Origin: Streptomyces albospinus
GTDB lineage: Bacteria; Actinomycetota; Actinomycetes; Streptomycetales; Streptomycetaceae
Assembly (NCBI RefSeq): GCF_014648695.1
Contig: NZ_BMRP01000048.1
Location: 1-46,836 of the forward strand
Length of the DNA: 46,836 nucleotides
Reading direction: 5' to 3'
In this document: one piece after another, positions 8,301 to 14,329 of the stretch
How the letters are laid out: each line of letters starts with the position of its first letter
Position numbering within the stretch: position 1 is the first letter of the stretch
Notes under the pieces: model-generated
Database searches by the model: none
What the model saw: the letters and a program-made list of their open reading frames with translations, nothing else
What the model was told of the DNA's origin: nothing
Position numbers and translations under genes: made by a program

Positions 8301-9384
8301 CCAGCACGATCCGTCTGCCCGTGTGGCGCTGGAAGACGCGGTGCTGCTCGGCGTGCGACAGCCGGGCATACAGGGGCAGCACCTCCGTCGCCGGCAGGTT
8401 CTTCTTGTTGAGCGCGTCCGCGGTGTCCCGGATCTCGCGCTCGCCGGAGAGGAAGACCAGGACGTCGCCGGGGCCCTCGGCCCGCAGCTCGTCCACCGCG
8501 TCGCAGATCGCGGTGATCTGGTCGCGGTCGGCGTCCCTGAAATCAGATGCAGTCTGGCCGCCCTCTTCCAGCAGGGGGCGGTAGCGCACCTCCACCGGAT
8601 ACGTGCGCCCGGAGACCTCGACGATCGGCGCGTCCCCGAAATGCCGGGAGAACCGCTCGGGGTCGATGGTCGCGGAGGTGATGACCACCTTCAGGTCCGG
8701 GCGTCTGGGCAGCAGCTGCGCCAGATACCCGAGGATGAAGTCGATGTTGAGGCTGCGCTCGTGCGCCTCGTCGATGATGATCGTGTCGTACTGGCGCAGC
8801 TCGCGGTCCGTCTGGATCTCGGCGAGCAGGATGCCGTCCGTCATCAGCTTGACGAGGGTGTCGTCGCCGACCTGGTCGGTGAAGCGGACCTTCCAGCCGA
8901 CGCTCTCGCCCAGCGGGGTCTTCAGCTCCTCGGCCACCCGCTCGGCGACCGTACGGGCCGCGATCCGGCGCGGCTGGGTGTGCCCGATGAGCCCCTGGAC
9001 GCCGCGGCCGAGCTCCAGGCAGATCTTGGGGATCTGGGTCGTCTTCCCGGAACCGGTCTCGCCCGCGACGATCACGACCTGGTGGTCGCGGATCGCGGCG
9101 AGGATCTCGTCCTTCTTCTGGCTGACCGGGAGCTCTGCCGGATAGCTGACCTCCGGCGTCGCGGCGCGCCGCGAGGCGACCCGCAGCTCCGCCTCGTCGA
9201 TGCCGCCGGCGATCTCGGCGAGCACGGACGCACGGGCCTCGGGCTTGCGGATGCGGCGCGCGCCGTCGATCCGGCGCCCCAGCCGCTGCTGATCGCGCAG
9301 CATCAGCTCGGGCAGTCGCTTCAGCAGCGCGGGCAGCGTGGGAGCGGTGCCGTCGGGCAGGGCGGAGGCAGGCTGACTGGACAT
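5371..9384 (-). CDS. hrpA: ATP-dependent RNA helicase HrpA (DEAH box)
   Basis: A 1337-residue DEAH-box helicase, close to the usual 1300-residue HrpA length. Walker A is GETGSGKTT (residues 108-116), the QPRR/R motif follows, motif II is DEAH (205-208) and motif III is SAT (237-239). The helicase C domain has the NVAETSLT and QRKGRCGRT-type motifs; then come the HA2 winged-helix region, an OB fold and the long HrpA-specific C-terminal domain. The family unwinds RNA and helps resolve stalled ribosomes in bacteria; it acts in the cytosol with ATP. The ATG at 9384 follows a GGGGGG-type ribosome site. It diverges from the membrane protein at 9520 and is flanked on both sides by identical tRNA-Asp genes. 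It is intact. Confidence 0.96.
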   Translation of the reverse strand: MSSQPASALPDGTAPTLPALLKRLPELMLRDQQRLGRRIDGARRIRKPEARASVLAEIAGGIDEAELRVASRRAATPEVSYPAELPVSQKKDEILAAIRDHQVVIVAGETGSGKTTQIPKICLELGRGVQGLIGHTQPRRIAARTVAERVAEELKTPLGESVGWKVRFTDQVGDDTLVKLMTDGILLAEIQTDRELRQYDTIIIDEAHERSLNIDFILGYLAQLLPRRPDLKVVITSATIDPERFSRHFGDAPIVEVSGRTYPVEVRYRPLLEEGGQTASDFRDADRDQITAICDAVDELRAEGPGDVLVFLSGEREIRDTADALNKKNLPATEVLPLYARLSHAEQHRVFQRHTGRRIVLATNVAETSLTVPGIKYVIDPGMARISRYSFRTKVQRLPIEPVSQASANQRKGRCGRTSDGICIRLYSEDDFLTRPEFTDAEILRTNLASVILQMTAAGLGDIEKFPFIDPPDRRNIKDGVDLLSELGALDIKQKDLRKRLTPLGRKLSQLPVDPRLARMVLEADRNGCVREVMVIAAALSIQDPRERPSDKQQQADQQHARFKDETSDFLAFLNLWRYVREQQKALSSSAFRRMCRTEFLNYLRIREWQDIYSQLRTVAKGMDIHLSEQDAAPDHIHVSLLSGLLSHIGLKDTDAKNEYLGARSAKFAVFPGSALFKKPPRWVMSAELVETSRLWARVNARIEPEWLEPLAQHLVKRNYSEPHWEQKMAAVMAYERVTLYGVPIVAQRKVNYGRIDPEVSRDLFIRHALVEGDWRTHHQFFHDNRKLLGEVEELEHRARRRDILVDDETLFDFYDQRIPADVVSGAHFDSWWKKRRGEEPELLNFEHSMLINESAEAVTKDDYPDSWRQGKLKFKVTYQFEPGADADGVTVHIPLQVLNQVSSEGFDWQIPGLREQLVTELIRSLPKPIRRNYVPAPNFAARFLDTTVPLQGALTASLAAGLQRMVGVPVEAADFDTAKVPDHLKITFRVVDERRRKLAEAKDLEALRLQLKPKTRAAISKAFEQAAERPAKDGRGGRGESPLAGLEQRTGLTSWTIGTLPRTFETRRAGQPLKAYPALVDEGSSVAVRLYDTEAEQLTAMWAGTRRLILLNIPSNPAKFAQDKLSNQQKLALSRNPHGSIAALFEDCVTAAADRLIAARGGPAWDEESFRKLYDAVRADLVDATLKTIQQAQEVLAAWQACERRLKATTFPSLLTSLADIKEQLAELIKPGFVTAHGAKRLPDLMRYLVAADRRLAQLPTNAERDRTRMAKVKEMQDEYAWLLEQFPKGRPVPAAALEIRWMIEELRVSYFAHALGTAYPVSDKRIVKAVDAAAP

Positions 9385-9507
9385 ACGTCCCCCAGGATCT
9401 CACCTCGCGCAAACGACTGGCGAACCATTTGACGGTGGCGACCGGATCGCGGACGGGACGGCGGCAGGGCGAGGGGGTCCGGGAGGGTATGTCCGACATC
9501 GCTGCCT

Positions 9508-9513
9508 TAGCGT
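9508..9513 (+). promoter_or_regulatory. -10 element of a probable leaderless transcript
   Basis: TAGCGT lies 6 nt before the ATG at 9520, so transcription would start at or next to the start codon. No ribosome site is present. No clear -35 was found, which keeps confidence moderate. Confidence 0.4.
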
Positions 9514-9519
9514 GTTCAT

Positions 9520-10593
9520 ATGTTTGATCATGAAGGTGCTTCCGTTCCGCACGGCGCACACGGAAGGCGCCCGACCCCCGCGGAGCGATGGACCGCCTTC
9601 AAGAGATCGCCGTTCTTCCCGGCGGTCGTCCTGATCTTCATCCTCGCCGTGGCGGCCGGCCTCTTCGCCGGCTCGTACACCTACACGATGGCCAACCCGA
9701 CCCCGCGGCACATCCCCACCGCCGTGGTCGCCACCGCAGATGCCCCGCAGGAGGAGGCGTTCGTCCTCGGCATGGAGAAGGCTCTCAACGCCTCGCTCCG
9801 GCTGACCCGGTACGCCACCTACGAGGAGGCGCGCGACGCCGTCGACGAGCAGCGCGAGTTCGCCGTCCTGCGGGCCCACGGCCGCGGGATGGAACTCGAT
9901 GTGTCCGGCGCCTCGGGCGCGTCGGTGGCGCAGCTGCTGAGCCAGGCGGGCACCAAGGTCGGCCCGGCGACCGGCGTGGAGGTCCTCGTCCGGGACATCA
10001 AGCCGCTCCAGAAAGGCGATCCGCGCGGGCTCGCGCTCTTCTACGTCTCCCTGGCCGCCGTGATCATCGGCTTCGTCGGGGCCATCCAGCTCAGCGTGCA
10101 CGCCCGCGCCCTCAACCCGGCCGAGCGGATCGGCTGCACTCTCGCCTACGCGCTGCTCGGCGCCTTCGCCATCGGGGCGGTGGCCGACTGGTGGCTGGGC
10201 GCGCTGCGGCTCCCGTTCGTCGAGTCCTGGCTGATCCTGGCGCTGACCATGTTCACGTCCGGCATGGTCTTCACGATGTTCAACACCCTGATGGGGCGCT
10301 GGGCGATGATCCCCACCTGGGGCCTGATGGTCCTGCTGGGCAACCCCTCCTCCGGCGGCGCCGTCTCGTGGCCGCTGCTCCCGTCCGTGCTCGGCTCCAT
10401 CGGCCGCTGGCTGCCCCCGGGCGCGTCGGTCAACGCCCAGCACACCGCGGTCTACTTCCGCGGCCACCAGCACGTCTTCCCGTTCCTGGTGCTGGCCGGC
10501 TGGGCGGCGCTCGCCGGCACGGTCTTCTGGGTCTGGCGGCACCGTCACCCGGGTGGCCGCGAGAGCGCCCCGGCCTATGCGGCGGACGGCTGA
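9520..10593 (+). CDS. YhgE/Pip-like (ABC-2 type) membrane protein
   Basis: A 357-residue integral membrane protein with the 1+5 topology typical of YhgE/Pip and ABC-2 permeases. There is one N-terminal segment (residues about 32-55, FFPAVVLIFILAVAAGLFAG). An extracytoplasmic domain of about 130 residues follows, then five segments from about residue 170 to 345. No ATPase gene adjoins, so a transport role cannot be assigned; relatives have been linked to export and cell-envelope processes. The start has no ribosome site, but a TAGCGT -10 element stands 6 nt before the ATG, so the message is probably leaderless. A second in-frame option downstream would remove the short polar head. It is followed by a strong terminator before the tRNA cluster. 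Confidence 0.8.
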   Translation: MFDHEGASVPHGAHGRRPTPAERWTAFKRSPFFPAVVLIFILAVAAGLFAGSYTYTMANPTPRHIPTAVVATADAPQEEAFVLGMEKALNASLRLTRYATYEEARDAVDEQREFAVLRAHGRGMELDVSGASGASVAQLLSQAGTKVGPATGVEVLVRDIKPLQKGDPRGLALFYVSLAAVIIGFVGAIQLSVHARALNPAERIGCTLAYALLGAFAIGAVADWWLGALRLPFVESWLILALTMFTSGMVFTMFNTLMGRWAMIPTWGLMVLLGNPSSGGAVSWPLLPSVLGSIGRWLPPGASVNAQHTAVYFRGHQHVFPFLVLAGWAALAGTVFWVWRHRHPGGRESAPAYAADG

Positions 10594-10616
10594 CGCGGGG
10601 TCCGTCCCCGGACACG

Positions 10617-10651
10617 AAGAAGGCCCCGGTTCAGTGAACCGGGGCCTTCTT
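10617..10651. terminator. Bidirectional terminator between membrane-protein gene and tRNA cluster
   Basis: AAGAAGGCCCCGGTT (10617-10631) pairs perfectly with AACCGGGGCCTTCTT (10637-10651) around loop CAGTG. The A-rich and T-rich ends let it serve both the plus-strand gene and the minus-strand tRNA-Glu-Asp-Phe transcript, which ends 11 nt away. Confidence 0.88.
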
Positions 10652-10661
10652 CCCATGGGTG

Positions 10662-10735
10662 TGGCTGGGGCCGGGGTCGAACCGGCGACCTATCGCTTTT
10701 CAGGCGATCGCTCGTACCAACTGAGCTACCCAGCC
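10662..10735 (-). tRNA. tRNA-Phe (GAA)
   Basis: Acceptor GGCTGGG/CCCAGCC; anticodon stem ATCGC/GCGAT with loop CTGAAAA gives anticodon GAA; T-arm GCCGGTTCGACCCCGGC; discriminator A; no encoded CCA. It is the third and last gene of the Glu-Asp-Phe cluster, just before the terminator. Confidence 0.97.
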
Positions 10736-10739
10736 GCAG

Positions 10740-10814
10740 CGGTCCTGACGGGATTTGAACCCGCGGCCTCCACCTTGACAGGGTGGCGAGCACTCCAAAC
10801 TGCTCCACAGGACC
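10740..10814 (-). tRNA. tRNA-Asp (GTC), second copy
   Basis: Identical over its full 75 nt to the tRNA at 5200-5274: acceptor GGTCCTG/CAGGACC, anticodon GTC, discriminator G. It is the middle gene of the cluster, 4 nt upstream of tRNA-Phe and 46 nt downstream of tRNA-Glu. Confidence 0.97.
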
Positions 10815-10860
10815 TTGCATTGTGCGAGCGGCGTGAACCAGTCTCGCACACGGTAATGCG

Positions 10861-10933
10861 TGCCCCCAACGGGATTCGAACCCGTGCTACCGCCTTGAAA
10901 GGGCGGCGTCCTGGGCCACTAGACGATGAGGGC
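10861..10933 (-). tRNA. tRNA-Glu (TTC)
   Basis: Acceptor GCCCTCA/TGGGGGC with one G-U pair; anticodon stem CCGCC/GGCGG with loop CTTTCAA gives anticodon TTC; T-arm ACGGGTTCGAATCCCGT; discriminator A; CCA not encoded. It is the first gene of the minus-strand Glu-Asp-Phe cluster. Confidence 0.97.
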
Positions 10934-10980
10934 TGATGGCCCACCTTGGCGTCGTTACCGGCGCCGTCGGGGACGTGAGA

Positions 10981-11010
10981 AGCATATGGGATGGGAGGAC
11001 CGTTCGCCAA
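10981..11010 (-). promoter_or_regulatory. Promoter of the tRNA-Glu-Asp-Phe cluster
   Basis: On the minus strand TTGGCG (-35, 11005-11010) and TATGCT (-10, 10981-10986) are spaced by 18 bp. This places the start near 10974, about 40 nt before tRNA-Glu. The -35 begins right after the stop codon of the metallophosphoesterase gene and overlaps a small ACCGT/ACGGT hairpin. Confidence 0.6.
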
Positions 11011-11016
11011 AACGGT

Positions 11017-12726
11017 TTACCCGGGCCTCCCGGAAGGGGTGCCGGCCGAGCCCGAGGAGGGGCCGGCGGGGCGGCTGGACGACGGGGTGGGCGGGCGGCC
11101 CGGAGCGGGCGTGGCGCCGGGCTGGTTCTCGCTCGGGAGGTGGCGGCTGACCTCGGCGCGGGCCAGGCCCAGGCCGCCCAGCGTGATCTCGTCCCACGCC
11201 TGGAGCCGCCTGGTGGTGCGGTCCAGGTAGAGCACCGACGCCTGCACGGGAGCGGGCTGCCGGTTCTGCACGGCGCGCAGCCCGCCGCCGCCCGTGGAGC
11301 CCTCGACCATCAGCCGGGTGCCCTGGGGGAGTGTGCTGATCACGCGCTGGTGGATGTGGCCCGCGAGCGCCAGCGGGGCCAGGCCGTCCGCCTCGGCCGC
11401 CGCGGCCGGATTGTGTGCGAGCGCGATGTCGACGGGCGTGCCGGCCCGCCGCTGGGCGCGCAGCGCGTCGGCGAGCCGGCCGCCGGCGGTGCGTTCGGCG
11501 GCGTCGCCGGCCGCCACTATCGAGCGGTCCGGGGTGAACTGCGGGTCGCCGACGCCCGCGATGCGCACTCCGGCCACCTGGGTCACCCGCCCGTCGTCGA
11601 GGACGATGACGTGCTTGCGGCCGGTCAGGTACCGCTGGGTGCCGCGCGAGTCGTGGTTGCCGCGCACCCACACGTACGGCGCGCCCAGGGTGGAGACGGG
11701 GTCCAGGAAGTGGTTCTCGGCGGCCGAGCCGTGGTCCATGGTGTCGCCGGTGTCGATGATCACGTTGATCCGGTACTGCTTCACCAGGGAGGCGATGATG
11801 TGCCAGCCGGCGGGGTTGAGGTGGATGTCGGAGACGTGCAGGACGCGGATGGTGGTGGGGTCCGGCCGGTACGCGGGCAGCGTCGAGGCGGCGTCGTAGA
11901 GCTTGGTGACGTTGGCGACCAGGCGCGCCAACTCCTTTTGGTAGACGTTGAATTCGCTGACGATGCTGCGGGCGTTGCCGACGACGGACGGCGCCGAGGA
12001 GAGCAGTCCGGAGAAGCGCGGCTCCAGTACGGACTCGGGGTTCCAGGTGGCGTAGGCGGCGGCTCCGGAGGCGGTGAGCAGGGTGAGCGCCAGGCCGCCG
12101 GCGGCCAGCGCGCGACGCGGACGGCGGTAGACGACCAGGCCCAGTGCGGCGGCGCCGGAGGCCACCGCCACGCAGGAGGCCACGGCCAGGCCCGCGGCGC
12201 CGCGGAGGACGTCGTGGGTGACCTGGTCCTGGAGGCCGGCGAACCGCTCGGGGTGGTCGACCAGCTCCGCGGAGCGGGCCGGGTCCAGACGGTCGACGTC
12301 GACATCGAGGCGGACGGGGGCGTAGTGGCTGTCCAGTTCCAGGTCGCCCAGGGGCGGGACGGTGATCCGGGTGCCGCCGGTCAGGGACGGCCGCAGCGCC
12401 ATGGTGGTGTCCATCGGGCCGACCGGGGCCTGGACGCTCCCGATGACGAGCAGCCCCAGCCACGCCCCGAGCACGGCGACGGCCGCGAGGCCGAGGGCGC
12501 GGGCGTACGGGCGCGCCGGCGGGGCGAGCGTGGCAGCGGGTGGCGTACGGCGTGAGCGGTAGTGGCGGCGGACGGCTGCGGGCAGGCCCCGTACGGCGGT
12601 GGGCAGGTCCCGTACGGACGGGGTGCGGATGCCGGGGCGACGGGGTCTCGGTAGCCGGGGGTGCGGGCGGCCTGGCGGGTCGGGATGCGGTGTCCGGGAG
12701 CGCGCTGCGCGGGCCATTGGCCCCAT
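11017..12726 (-). CDS. Membrane-anchored metallophosphoesterase
   Basis: A 569-residue protein of the calcineurin-like metallophosphoesterase superfamily. The first 75 residues are Arg/Pro-rich and cytoplasmic. Two hydrophobic segments follow (about residues 80-100, and a pair around 195-235), placing the catalytic domain in the C-terminal half, probably outside the membrane. The metal-binding signature is complete: VSDIHLNP (DxH), DTGDTMDHG (GDxxD), RGNHDSRG (GNHD), AHNP and AGHIHQR (GHxH). The C-terminus is a Pro/Ser-rich low-complexity tail. The substrate is unknown. Two ATG codons (12726 and 12717) are possible; the first is taken. It diverges from the metallopeptidase gene at 12849, and its stop abuts the tRNA promoter. 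Confidence 0.88.
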   Translation of the reverse strand: MGPMARAARSRTPHPDPPGRPHPRLPRPRRPGIRTPSVRDLPTAVRGLPAAVRRHYRSRRTPPAATLAPPARPYARALGLAAVAVLGAWLGLLVIGSVQAPVGPMDTTMALRPSLTGGTRITVPPLGDLELDSHYAPVRLDVDVDRLDPARSAELVDHPERFAGLQDQVTHDVLRGAAGLAVASCVAVASGAAALGLVVYRRPRRALAAGGLALTLLTASGAAAYATWNPESVLEPRFSGLLSSAPSVVGNARSIVSEFNVYQKELARLVANVTKLYDAASTLPAYRPDPTTIRVLHVSDIHLNPAGWHIIASLVKQYRINVIIDTGDTMDHGSAAENHFLDPVSTLGAPYVWVRGNHDSRGTQRYLTGRKHVIVLDDGRVTQVAGVRIAGVGDPQFTPDRSIVAAGDAAERTAGGRLADALRAQRRAGTPVDIALAHNPAAAAEADGLAPLALAGHIHQRVISTLPQGTRLMVEGSTGGGGLRAVQNRQPAPVQASVLYLDRTTRRLQAWDEITLGGLGLARAEVSRHLPSENQPGATPAPGRPPTPSSSRPAGPSSGSAGTPSGRPG

Positions 12727-12848
12727 ATGCCCGCCGTGCCGCCCGTTATGCGGGACATACCCGGTCCGCTTGGGCTGCGGGCCGGCGGCCGGTCCCCGAC
12801 GATCGGTTGGGGAGCGGGTCGCGGGGCCCGCGGGCGGAGAATGGTGGT

Positions 12849-13199
12849 GTGCTGGAAATGACGCGCGAGGAGTTCGAGGGACTGGTCGCCGAGGCGCTGG
12901 ACCGGATCCCGCCGGAGCTGACCCGGCTGATGGACAACGTGGCGGTCTTCGTCGAGGACGAGCCCCCGGCCGACGACCCCGAGTTGCTCGGCCTGTACGA
13001 GGGGACGCCGCTGACCGAGCGCGGGGAGTGGTACGCGGGCGTCCTGCCGGACCGGATCACCATCTACCGCGGGCCGACGCTGCGGATGTGCGCCACGAAG
13101 GAGGATGTGGTCGCCGAGACGGAAGTGACGGTTGTTCACGAGGTGGCGCACCACTTCGGGATCGACGACGAGCGGCTGCACGCGCTCGGGTACGGCTGA
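12849..13199 (+). CDS. Small zinc metallopeptidase (HExxH, MMP/DUF1025 type)
   Basis: A 116-residue protein of the minimal metallopeptidase family seen widely in actinobacteria. The zinc motif HEVAHHFGIDD lies near the C-terminus (HExxH plus a following Asp/Glu), and MDNVAVFVEDEPP and RITIYRGP are family hallmarks. It is cytosolic, with no signal peptide; its substrate is unknown. The start is placed at GTG 12849, because GGAGA (12836-12840) stands 8 nt upstream; the ATG at 12858 would be 17 nt away. It is divergent from the metallophosphoesterase and 125 nt before the lipoprotein gene on the same strand. Confidence 0.88.
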   Translation: MLEMTREEFEGLVAEALDRIPPELTRLMDNVAVFVEDEPPADDPELLGLYEGTPLTERGEWYAGVLPDRITIYRGPTLRMCATKEDVVAETEVTVVHEVAHHFGIDDERLHALGYG

Positions 13200-13324
13200 C
13201 GGGAGCCGGCGGCCGGGCCGGCGCGATCGGGCGGGCGGTGCGCGTGTCCTCAAGCGGGGGGCGGGAGTTGGGCAGGGCGTCCGTCGCCGCCGTCCCTGCG
13301 CTCCGGATCCGGAGGTCCCCTGCC

Positions 13325-14056
13325 TTGCGCCCGATGCCCGCCCGCCCTTCATCGCCCCCCGACCGGCCGGCCGCGGATCCCCCCGACCGGCCGGCCGCGC
13401 CGCGGTCCACGCTGTCGTCCGGGCGTCCGCTGGCGCGGGCCGCCGCCGCGGCGGCGACCGTCTCCGTGCTCGCCGCCTCACTGGCCGGCTGCATGAGCGT
13501 CAGCGAACCCGGTCCCCCGAAGCCGTCGGGCAGTGCCGCGCGGCACGGCGACGGGAAGGGCGCGGCGCCCAGCCCCGGCGGGCTCGCCGCCGACGGGCGC
13601 GGCAACGGGCCACGGCGGACGGGGCACGGCCCCGGGCGTCCGGCGGGCGGCGACGCGGGCGCGGGCCGCGCGGGCGAGAGCGGGCCGTCGGCGGGTGCGC
13701 CGCCCTCGTCGTCGCCGGCCGCGCCGGCGGAGCCCGAGCAGCCGGCCAAGCCGTCCGGCCCCCAGCCCGGTGCGGGGCGCGGCGGGTCCGGTGGCCGGGG
13801 CGGCGCCTCGGTGCCCCCGCAGCCGTCGCCCTCCCGGCCCGACCGGCCGTCCGCCCCGGCCTCGCCGAGCGCCGGCGTGCCGAGCGGGCAGCCGTCCGGG
13901 CCGTCGCGCGGACCCCAGCCGTCCGGCAGTTCGCAGGCCTCCGGGCCGTCGCCCGCGTCGCCGATGGCCTCGCGTGGTGCGCACTCGTCCTCGTCGGCGG
14001 CCTCTTCGCCGTCGCTGTCGTCGCTTCCGGCGCCGCCGATGGAGTGGGACGCCTGA
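13325..14056 (+). CDS. Pro/Ser/Gly-rich putative lipoprotein
   Basis: A 243-residue protein with a long basic head, a hydrophobic stretch and a lipobox-like LAASLAGC (cysteine near residue 57). The remaining 185 residues are low-complexity Pro/Ser/Gly/Ala with no recognisable fold, ending in PPMEWDA. It is probably a lipid-anchored surface protein with a disordered tail. A TTG at 13325 is preferred because GGAGG (13311-13315) lies 9 nt upstream; ATG 13334 is the alternative. The unusually long pre-lipobox region (over 50 residues) suggests the start may lie further in. GC-rich DNA can leave such frames open by chance, so confidence is limited. Confidence 0.5.
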   Translation: MRPMPARPSSPPDRPAADPPDRPAAPRSTLSSGRPLARAAAAAATVSVLAASLAGCMSVSEPGPPKPSGSAARHGDGKGAAPSPGGLAADGRGNGPRRTGHGPGRPAGGDAGAGRAGESGPSAGAPPSSSPAAPAEPEQPAKPSGPQPGAGRGGSGGRGGASVPPQPSPSRPDRPSAPASPSAGVPSGQPSGPSRGPQPSGSSQASGPSPASPMASRGAHSSSSAASSPSLSSLPAPPMEWDA

Positions 14057-14142
14057 GGGGACGACCGGGGCTCATGGGGTCGTACGGGGGCCTCGGTGCG
14101 GGGGCAGGAGAGGGCGCGGGGAGCGGGTGGCCGGGAGGCCAT

Positions 14143-14172
14143 TTGCCTTCCGGGGGGCAGGGTGCGTATGGT
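14143..14172 (+). promoter_or_regulatory. Promoter of the DEAD-box helicase gene
   Basis: TTGCCT (-35, 14143-14148) and TATGGT (-10, 14167-14172) are spaced by 18 bp. Transcription would start near 14179, leaving a leader of about 150 nt. Confidence 0.5.
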
Positions 14173-14178
14173 GGTAGA

Positions 14179-14329
14179 TCGTTTGATCCCATTTGCCCGG
14201 CGCCAGAAAAGAAGCGCGCCGCGTGGCGCGTTCTCTCCCTTGCCGTGGCTGACCGCATAGAGGCGGTCTTTGCGAAATCACACGGAGTTGTGGGCGCGTG
14301 CCGAGACTCCGGAAGGTTTCGCATTTCGC
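14179..14329 (+). promoter_or_regulatory. Structured 5' leader of the DEAD-box helicase gene
   Basis: The leader contains a GC hairpin around 14208-14235 (AGAAGCGCGCC with GGCGCGTTCT, one bulge). It also contains a perfect 6-bp hairpin, GACCGC (14251-14256) with GCGGTC (14263-14268), followed by TTTG. The ribosome site GGAAGG is at 14311-14316. Long structured leaders are common for RNA helicase genes that control their own expression; that role is inferred here. Confidence 0.4.

Noticed and set aside
5275..9432. A 1385-residue open frame on the plus strand opposite hrpA
   Set aside because: It is the antisense shadow of a clear DEAH helicase; composition (Arg/Leu/Gly/Val/Asp) reflects GC-rich codon positions and there is no ribosome site or known motif.
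5200..10814. Integrated element bounded by tRNA-Asp duplicates
   Set aside because: No integrase, relaxase or phage gene lies between; the content is core helicase and membrane-protein genes with normal composition.
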